Shown: positions 57,014-64,000 of the stretch, one piece after another
How the letters are laid out: each line of letters begins with the position of its first letter
Numbering within the stretch: the first letter of the stretch is position 1
NCBI GenBank assembly: GCA_902651635.1
Contig: CACRSC010000004.1
Span: 412,046 to 476,045, forward strand
DNA: 64,000 nt
Source: Mastigamoeba balamuthi
Taxonomy: Eukaryota > Evosea > Mastigamoebida > Mastigamoebidae
Direction: 5' to 3'
Program-made: the position numbers and the translations under genes
The notes under the pieces: generated by a model
What the model saw: the letters and a program-made list of their open reading frames with translations, nothing else
What the model was told of the DNA's origin: nothing
The model's database searches: none

Positions 57014-57647
57014 TCAAGCAGTGGGCTTGCCGCACTCGGGGCAGAACTTGACGCCAGCGGGCAGGGCAGCGCTGCACCCCCCGCACCTCGCAGGACCCGA
57101 CTCTGCGCTCGCTGTCTCCACCCCGCAGTCGGGGCAGAACTTGCTCGTCGCACTCTTGCCGCACTTGGGGCACGTCCTGCCCGCCCCAGCAGCCGCAGAG
57201 GTAGCCGCCTGTGCAGGCGCAGCGTTCACAGGTGCAGGCCCTCTGAGGGCGAGAGAGGGAGAGAGGGAGGGGGAAGGTGAGACAGTGGCAAGAGAGTACA
57301 GAGGGGACCGCCTGTGTGTAGTGTACCCGCCCGTGTGCATGATGGCAGCGCCGCCAGCAAAGCCGTAGCCCTTGGGGCCGAACGAGCGGGCGTGGCACGC
57401 CTTGCAGTACACCTCCCCGTCGTGCTCTGCGCACGTCGTGCTGTGCGCGCGCGTGGGCCTCGTGCGTCAGCAGGGAGTACCGGTGCTGCAGGGCGGTGGG
57501 GGGTGGGCTGCGTGCCTGTCGAGGCCCTTGCCGCAGGTCTTGCAGCGGAGGCACGTCTTGTGCCACTCGGAGCCGTGGGGCCCCATGGCGCGCTCGGCGA
57601 AGTAGACGGCCTTTCCGCAGCGGGGGCACTTCTTGCTGGTCGACATT
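57014..57647 (-). CDS. LIM-domain protein with C-terminal double zinc ribbon
   Basis: The start at 57647 gives [20 protein letters not shown] then [17 protein letters not shown], the first half of a LIM domain of the CRP type. An intron (about 57530-57440) leads to [19 protein letters not shown], the second half, including the GPKGYG motif typical of CRP/muscle-LIM proteins. After a second intron come [18 protein letters not shown] and [20 protein letters not shown], two zinc-ribbon (zf-double ribbon) knuckles, and the stop. LIM proteins of this kind bundle or regulate actin or bind nuclear partners. The LIM-plus-ribbon arrangement is compact (about 150 residues). It is divergent from the amidohydrolase gene across 112 bp. 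Confidence 0.88.
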
Positions 57648-57759
57648 GTTGAGCGCTCACTCCACCGCCTTTCAAGCTTCGATTTCAAGTTCGTTGGGGT
57701 TACTGGCTGATTCTGTGTGGGATACGCGGCCAGAAGATTGCGAGCTCAGAATCTGACGA
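57648..57759. promoter_or_regulatory. Divergent promoter, LIM protein / amidohydrolase
   Basis: These 112 bp separate two divergent start codons and are the only available upstream DNA for both genes. Confidence 0.5.
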
Positions 57760-59444
57760 ATGAGCGTGGTGCTACTGGGCCGTACGTTCACGGGCCTGCC
57801 TGGAGACGGTGCGTGGGCGGAGGGCGTCGTGGTGGAGGGTGGCGAGATCAGCTTCGTTCGGACGGACGCCCTCGCTCTCGCCACTGCCCGGTCCTCCGGT
57901 GTGATCCGCGTTCCCCTTGTATCTCGACTGCTGTGATTCTGAGCCGACCACCCTCCACTCCAGTCATCGAGATTCCCGAGAACGGGATTGCGCTCGCGGG
58001 ATTCCAGGATGCCCACACCCACCCGATACTGGGTGGTTCAGAGCAGTACGAGGTGAACGTCGCGGAGCTCAACCTCGCAGCGTCCCTCGATAAAATCCGC
58101 GAGTGCGGTGTTAAGTGGAACACAGCCAAGGCTCACCTGCTGTCCAGGTTCTCGGAGAGCGTGCCCCCCGGAAAGTGGGTTGTTGGCTCTGGGTGGTCCG
58201 CGGAGGTCCTGCGCACTGACGAGCGAGGTCGCAGTCCGCGAGAGCTGCTCGATGCCGCCTGCCCAGCAATTCCTGCGTTGCTTCGCAGATGGGACTACCA
58301 CGCCACCTGGGCCAACACAGCCGCAATCAGCGCGGCAGGCGGAGATCCATCTGGTAGCTCGGGGGTGTTCGAGGAGAGCGCGGGCGAGCTGCTGTTCGCG
58401 GCCGCTCCTTGCTTAAGCCCCGCGGACAGGTGTGCGAGGGCCCGTGCAGGGCTCCTCAGGCTGAGGTCCCTCGGCATCACCGCCATCCAGGACGCGTTCT
58501 GCAGACCCCACAACTTCGAGGCATACTGCAAGGTTTTCGACGACGAGTGGCGCACGGGCGCCTGGGGATTCCCCCGTGTCTCGCTCTCCTTTGCGTGGGA
58601 GCGCGGCAAGACGACAGTTCAGTTCCTCCAGCAGTCGAGGGAGCGGGTAGGCTCTGCGCCATGGTCGCGCTATGTGCGGGCCTCCACGGTCAAGTTCATT
58701 GTCGACGGCGTACTGGAGACGGGGACTGCCGCTGTTCACGAGCCCTACGCTGGCCCCGGGCCCGTTGCTCCCAGCGGGCTCGCCAACTACACGCAGGAGT
58801 ACCTCAACCGCACAGTGCAGGACCTCGAGCGCGCCGGTTTCCAGGTGCACGTTCACGCGATAGGGGACAGGGCAGTGACCATGGCGCTCAACGCGTTCGA
58901 AGGGGCGGCTGGAAGGGACCTGCGCCACCACATCGCTCACCTACAGCTCATCCGTGAGGACGACCTTCCGAGGTTCGCGGAGCTCGGGGTCACAGCCACG
59001 TTCTCCCCTGTGTGGATGCGCGACGGAAGGGACATTGCTGCAGCGAGCCGACTGCTCGCCGACGAGCGCGCAAGGGCCCAGTACAGCGTGCGGGCGGTCC
59101 TCGAGCACGGCGGCAACGTGGCGTTTGGCAGCGACTGGCCTGTCTCCACTCCCGACCCGATGCACGGAATCGAGGTCGCAGTTACACGTCGCGAGGTCGG
59201 AGCACCGGAGACCGCAGAGCCATACAACTCGTCGCAGCAGCTGACGGTAGCACAGGCAGTCTGCGCATACACCAGGGGAAGCGCGCACGTGAACTTCCTC
59301 AGCGGCACCATCGAGCGCGGGGCACACGCGGACATCGTGATATTGGACAAAGACCCGTTCACACTCCCACACAACCGCATCCACAGCGCCCGCGCAGTCG
59401 TCTCGTTGGTGGACGGCATTCCGCTGGTCTGCAATCGAACGTAG
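57760..59444 (+). CDS. Amidohydrolase-3 family metal-dependent hydrolase (YtcJ-like)
   Basis: Two exons (57760-57898 and 57964-59444) give 539 residues. The N-terminal beta-sandwich strand is followed by GIALAGFQDAHTHPILGG (the HxH metal ligands), a long alpha/beta-barrel with ITAIQDAFCRPHNFEAY, VKFIVDGVLETGTAAVHEPY, QVHVHAIGDRAV and LRHHIAHLQLI (His ligands), and VAFGSDWPVSTPDPM (the catalytic Asp). The last part (GTIERGAHADIVILDKDPFT) closes the sandwich. The family includes N-substituted formamide deformylases and many enzymes of unknown substrate. It looks complete and active; no signal peptide, so cytosolic. Homologues are widespread in bacteria and fungi. It converges with the next gene with a 17-bp gap. 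Confidence 0.9.
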
Positions 59445-59461
59445 GCTCTTTGTTGCCAGGG

Positions 59462-62400
59462 CTAGTGGTGTCCCGCTGCCTGAATTATGTCGAGTAGCAT
59501 TCCCTCTCGGATCTTCCGCATCGGCTCGCCAAATTCAGTGAAGCTCTGAATCGCCCTCTCCGCGTTGATGACTGCATAGTCCCTTGAAATGAGCTTCCAG
59601 TGGAGAGTGGACGTGGACGCACTCTTTTTGAGAAGGAACTCGCGCAGGGCCAAGTCACCAGAGAAGCGGGTGTCGGAGGGAATGTACGGAGGGAAGGGCT
59701 TCATCTGGGGCTTTGACACGACGGTCACTCGGAAGTGGTCTGGTGTTGGGTCGGGGGTCACCACGATGAAGACACCTGCAGAAGAAGTCAGAAAACGAGC
59801 GCAGAACCACTGCGAGACGCACAGGTCCAAGGGGACGTAAACGAGGACAGGTCCACGGCGTCGTTCGCGTCAGCGTACTCCTTGAAGATGACGATAACGG
59901 TGTCTCCTCGGATGAAGTGTCTTCTCTCCTCCACATCGGTCGTGGGCAGCATCGTAGGCATCTGCGAACGGCAGATGAGGCACGCAGTAAATCACTTTAG
60001 GACGAACGTGGTACATGATCTCAACTCCTCCGAAAGCCGTGTAGATCGAGTGCGTCCCGTTTGTGTTGCCTTGCGTGGGTGCCTCAGGTACGTGTAATGA
60101 AAAACGGGTGTACCCTTCGTGTCAAGCCCAGCACGGTAATCGCCCCATCCCATCAGCGGGACCTTCTTCCCCATTAGAAGGCAAAACGCCTGGAAATCGA
60201 CGCTCTCGTCGACTGCGTGCACGACGGGTGAGTATGCAAGGTGTTATAGGAACGCACGGTTCTTCAGTATCTGCCTCTCTGTCTTGATGCCCTTCGGTGC
60301 GTAGAGGAGCGCGACCTTGTGCTGCAGAGCGCAGAACTGCTCAAACTTGAGGAGCAAGTCTGGCACCGTCGGGTTGTGCGTGACTGAGAGCTTCAGGTTC
60401 GCCAGCTCGGGAACCGCGACCTTGGCAATCCCGCTCTCGTTCTTGAGAAAGTTGGACACCAGCATCCGCCTATCCTCCTTGCGCGTGTGCACGATGACGC
60501 GTTTGACTCCCGCTGTCGGCGACGTCGGAGAGGGGTTCTCGATGCTAATCACTGTTGGCAGATCGGCACAGAGCACGTTGACGTGGTCTTTCCCGTAGAA
60601 GTACGTGTGGTACTGCTGAATCGCGTATCCGAAGTCGAAGTCCTTCTTGAACGGGTGCTCGTGCGTGACGCTGGCATAAGACGTCTCGATGTGCATCCCG
60701 CTCTTCAGGCACGCGTCCCAGTCCACGCCTGTGAACCACGACGGCGGGGAATCCTGCATAAAGTCAGTCGTGTATTAAATGGCGTTCCTTTTGTACCCTG
60801 ATCCAGTCCTCCCTCGGGAAGACGATCGAGGAGAAGAGGTCCATCTCGGTCGTTATGATCTCCGAGGTCACCCTCTGGGTGATGCGCACGTGGACCTCGG
60901 CGGTGGGCTGAACCAAACCCTCCTTCGGCGGGCGTGCCGGGGTCAGGGTCGTCCAGACGTCGAACGGCGCCTGAAGTTTCATGGCGACAAACCCCTGCTT
61001 GATTCCGGCGCAGGACCACAGCTCCAACGTCAGGAAAGACAAATTGGGGTCCAGCCTGGAGCGCCGATGAGTATTCGCCGGAGTACAAAAGACCATACTG
61101 GAAGTTGAACTCCTCGTTCCACACCGGGTTGCTCGATCTGTACGACACCGCGGTGCGGTACTCGGTCTTGCCGTAGCGCACCAGACAGTAAAAGTCTGGC
61201 GAGGAGTGTAAGTAAGCACAGGAGTACAAACAACCAAAAAGGGTAGTTTTGTAAAGAGCGGGGGGCACAGCTGTGCACCATTCGAGGCTGTCCTGTCGCC
61301 GCCGCCGATCCTCGCCTCCACGACGTGCACCTGCCGTTCGACCTTCTGCTCGGTGCGGTTGGTCTTCCTCCGAAGCAGGGCCGAGGTCAGGACGTGGGCC
61401 ATCTCGCCCTCGGCCGCCGAGGCGAACGAGCTGATGAAGCTCATGGCTGTGGGTATCTGGATCTCGCAGTCGCGCAGCAGCAGCTCCATCAGCTGCACGT
61501 TCGAGGTGCTGAAGGCGGTGTGGATTGGGGTGATTCCCTGGAGGTTGGCCTGGAACGGGGACGCTCCCGCTTTCAGCAGCCGGGCAACGATATCTGAAGA
61601 CAAACTTTGCTCAGAGATAAATCAGTGAGTCACCTTACCCAAGTTCGGGCTCGTCTTCGAGCATACGATAGACAGCGGTGTGTCCCCCGTGTCGTTTGCG
61701 GTTGTCGGGTCCACCTTGGCGTCGATCAGAGAGTCGAACAACTCGAAAAACGCAGGGGATATGTCTGAGGAGGCGTCAGTGGGTGTGCGTAACACCGCAC
61801 GGTACCAGAGCAGCGGCACAGGTAGTGAAGCGCAGTGCTGTTGCTTTCCGAAAGAACCGCGCAGTCGGCATTCAGCTGCAGTTATACAATTTTTAAAAAG
61901 TGTCACTGGAGTGACGAGGTTCCGCGGGGTCGCGCGTACCTCGATGAGCTTCTGGGCAGTGCGGAAATGTCCGGGGCTGATGGCGCACAGCAGAGGCGTC
62001 CAACCGTGCTCGTCTACAGCGTTTATCTCTGCCCCCTTCTTCACCAGCCACTTGACCAGTCTGAGAAGGTTCTGTCAGTGCCGACCTGGGCACAGGGCGC
62101 TGGAGGGTGTCGGACGCTGTGTTCCCGCAATAGCTGGCAACGTGGAGCAGAGTCTGGCCGGACGCGTCGATGTCGACGAGGGTGTTGGTCTGCAGGAACT
62201 TGGTGAGCTGCCTCTCGAGGTCCTGGCTGAACGACTTGGCCGCCATGACCGCGCTGATGGCCGACGCCAGCTGCGGGTTCGTCTGCGGCGACGTGTACGC
62301 GATCCAGTTGATGATGGAGCCGATGAGGGCGCGCGGGTCGGCGTGGGTCAGGTGCAGCTCGAACCCGCTGAGCCCGATCTTCAGCGCCTCGGTCTCCACC

Positions 62401-63604
62401 CTCTCTGCAGCGTGCCGCGACTGCCGCATGATCCAGACGGCCACCTTGGGCTTCTCCGTGTACGTCCTCTTGAACGGAATCTGCTCGGAGCACCGGAATT
62501 CAGCACACGTGCAGCGTCGGAAATGCCGGCGCAAACCTCCGAGGTGATCGACGGCGTGCGCTGGTCGAACGACACGCGAAGCGAGCCCGTCTTTCTGAGA
62601 GGCACGGGCGAATCAGGTGCGGCGGGGGATCTGTCTCTGCCCGTTACTCTCTGAGCAACCAACACGCGGGGCGCACTTCTTGGCGGCAGAGATTGGAATC
62701 GGGTCGTCCATGGGCGACCCGGGCTGCGACACCGTGCTGGTCGAGGGCGAGGCCGTGGACGACGGCGCCGACGAACCCTGTAGCGCAGGCGAGGGCGCTG
62801 AGGATCATGTCCTCCTTGATGCGGAACCTCCCGCTCTCGAGCGACCCGCACCGGACCGGGATCGCTCCAAACACCGCCTGCAGAGAGGACCTGCGGTGGC
62901 ACAGGAAGGCCGGGCAGCGGAGAGGAGCGTGCGTTGGGCCGGCGTTGCAAGAGTGTATGTTGTATGTTCGCACGAGGCCGAGGACATGAGCTCGCGCTCG
63001 CGTGCGAGGAACTGGCGCTGCTGCAGCTCAATCGTCGACTTGGCCTCCTCCAGCTGCCTCTCCAGCGACGCGATCTGTGCCCACGGAGGGAGGGGTCAAC
63101 CCGGCAAACGCACCACCGTCCAGAGCCGAACAAACACGAAAACCCCGAAATCCTTATGCCAACGCAAAACAGGACTACAGCCGTCATTCCGAAAATATCC
63201 TATCTCGATAGTGTAATTTCGCGAGATGACGTTGCGTGAGAGCCCTTCCCGGGGGCTCCGGAAGCGTACGTGCGCGGAGAACCGGTTCGACTCGGCGGCC
63301 GACGCCACGTGGGGCAGCAGCAGCGGGCTGGTCCTCCCGCTTCCCGCGTCGCTCGGCAGCGGCGTGGACCGTCCCGAGAGCTGCCCGCTGCGCTCGTCCG
63401 CCGACGCTGCGGAATAGCAGAGGCGCCCACAGAGCCACAGAGGGGGTGGGGGAGGCAGGGCGGCAAATGTGAGCGGCAGGGCAGCGCTGCCCGGGCGGGA
63501 GGGCAGCGGGCGGGGCGGGCACTGTCAGAGAAGTCGAGTTCGGCGAGCTCGGCACCGCCGCTCGTGTCGCGGACGAGATCCGACCCCACGCTCTCGGAGG
63601 ACAT
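59462..63604 (-). CDS. Multidomain coiled-coil / H-type lectin / ankyrin / C2 / RapGAP-like protein
   Basis: The start at 63604 gives a Ser-rich head (SGRSTPLPSDAGSGRTSPLL), then a coiled coil (ASLERQLEEAKSTIELQQRQ) near 63000-63080. An H-type lectin-like domain at about 62600-62280 reads IPFKRTYTEKPKVAVWIMRQ, VETEALKIGLSGFELHLTHA and SIINWIAYTS. Ankyrin repeats follow (GQTLLHVASYCGN; GAEINAVDEHGWTPLLCAIS; DPTTANDTGDTPLSIVCSKT; PFQANLQGITPIHTAFSTSN). A C2-like part has FYCLVRYGKTEYRTAV and NPVWNEEFNFQ. The C-terminus is Rap/Ran-GAP: DFQAFCLLMGKKVPLMGWGD, HSIYTAFGGVEIMYHV, ERRHFIRGDTVIVIFKEY and GVFIVVTPDPTPDHFRVTVV, then REFLLKKSASTS. In Rap1GAP the equivalent motif is RHIGNDIV with the catalytic Asn; here Gly stands there, so GAP activity is doubtful. 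No signal peptide, so the lectin module would face the cytosol. Confidence 0.75.
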
Positions 63605-64000
63605 TTTCAATTTGAATTTTCGCGCAGAAAATCCGAAGAAATCTAGCTGGGCGGTTGTCCCTCGCTTGGGATGGCGTATTCATGTTTCAGTTTCTGCGAT
63701 GATATCAATTGAATGTCGCCTATGAATGTGCACGGGGCAGCCTCCCTCGTGCAATCTGCGGCGATATTGTGGCATCTCTCCAGGAGCAATCACAGAGCGT
63801 TCACGTTGCTGGACAACTGTCCTGAAACGCGGTGGGGCGTTCAGATATTTTCCTCACCACAAGATCTCCAGCGCCGTGCAAAAAAGCGGGGCGTCGCCGT
63901 AAACACAACCGCTCCAGGCAAAAAGGGCCCGTCCCTCGCTCCCGAATCCAAAGGGGGAGTGCAGCGGCGCCTCTGTGTGCTCCCCCGGCCCCCCGCGACA
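63605..64000. other. Upstream region of the H-lectin/RapGAP-like gene
   Basis: The last 396 bp are moderately AT-rich next to the start (63605-63720) and then GC-rich. I see no gene, repeat or RNA; they should hold the promoter of the minus-strand gene. Confidence 0.4.

Noticed and set aside
1-64000. tRNA, rRNA, CRISPR, transposon or virus-like sequence
   Set aside because: I looked for cloverleaf boxes, rRNA blocks, spaced repeats, and reverse transcriptase, integrase or transposase motifs on both strands and saw none.

Overview
This is a GC-rich, gene-dense, intron-rich nuclear segment from a eukaryote. I recognise 24 protein genes on both strands and see no RNA genes, transposons or virus-like elements. 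Introns are mostly 40-90 nt, often with GTGCG-type donors, and intergenic gaps are usually 80-500 bp. The gene set includes spliceosomal-intron genes such as BTAF1, METTL3, CLEC16A and a GCKIII kinase. It also has a RhoGEF, two very large 'tiny macrocysts'-type membrane proteins (one ending in PAS plus adenylyl cyclase), an H-type-lectin protein and compact introns. Together these point to a free-living amoebozoan, perhaps an archamoeba; this is inferred from gene content only.

Layout. Positions 1-3147 (minus) hold the truncated first Tmc-type gene. Then come an RS-rich double-RRM protein (3455-5168, plus), a tiny AN1 zinc-finger protein (5391-5763, minus) and CLEC16A (6370-9726, minus). Next are a PNK/aprataxin-type P-loop kinase (9922-10731, plus) and a LamG/cadherin-like type I surface protein (10966-13904, plus). 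The second Tmc-type protein, with its cyclase, spans 14390-20511 (plus). A tandem pair of secreted, probably GPI-anchored GH-A-type glycosidases lies at 20700-24671 and 24960-28928 (plus), followed by a strictosidine-synthase-like protein (29156-30496, plus).

The central block is BTAF1/MOT1 (30994-36824, minus), a minimal XRN-type nuclease (36942-38818, plus), a GCKIII kinase (38963-40762, minus), a multipass membrane protein (40935-42018, plus), a DH-PH RhoGEF (42170-44270, minus) and a PX-BAR sorting nexin (44736-46836, minus). The right part holds a protein with two ubiquitin-like regions (47163-50051, plus), a degenerate sirtuin with zinc and Tudor-like parts (50341-52650, minus), a PAXX-like NHEJ factor (52950-53890, minus), METTL3 (53971-55171, minus), a periplasmic-binding-protein-like receptor (55296-56825, minus), a LIM/zinc-ribbon protein (57014-57647, minus), an amidohydrolase (57760-59444, plus) and a large coiled-coil/H-lectin/ankyrin/C2/RapGAP-like protein (59462-63604, minus).

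The genes are not an operon or a single pathway. Themes that recur are chromatin and RNA control (BTAF1, METTL3, XRN, RS protein, sirtuin-like), DNA end repair (PNK-like, PAXX-like), endolysosomal traffic (CLEC16A, sorting nexin) and small-GTPase/cAMP/kinase signalling (RhoGEF, RapGAP-like, GCKIII, adenylyl cyclase). Several divergent pairs share 110-310 bp of upstream DNA. One convergent pair has only 17 bp between stop codons. The most unusual items are the inactive-looking sirtuin, the PAXX homologue, the H-lectin/RapGAP-like fusion lacking the catalytic Asn, and the glycosidase pair in which one copy has altered catalytic-site residues. All family calls are from motif reading by eye; exon limits are given only where reading frame and splice sites agreed.
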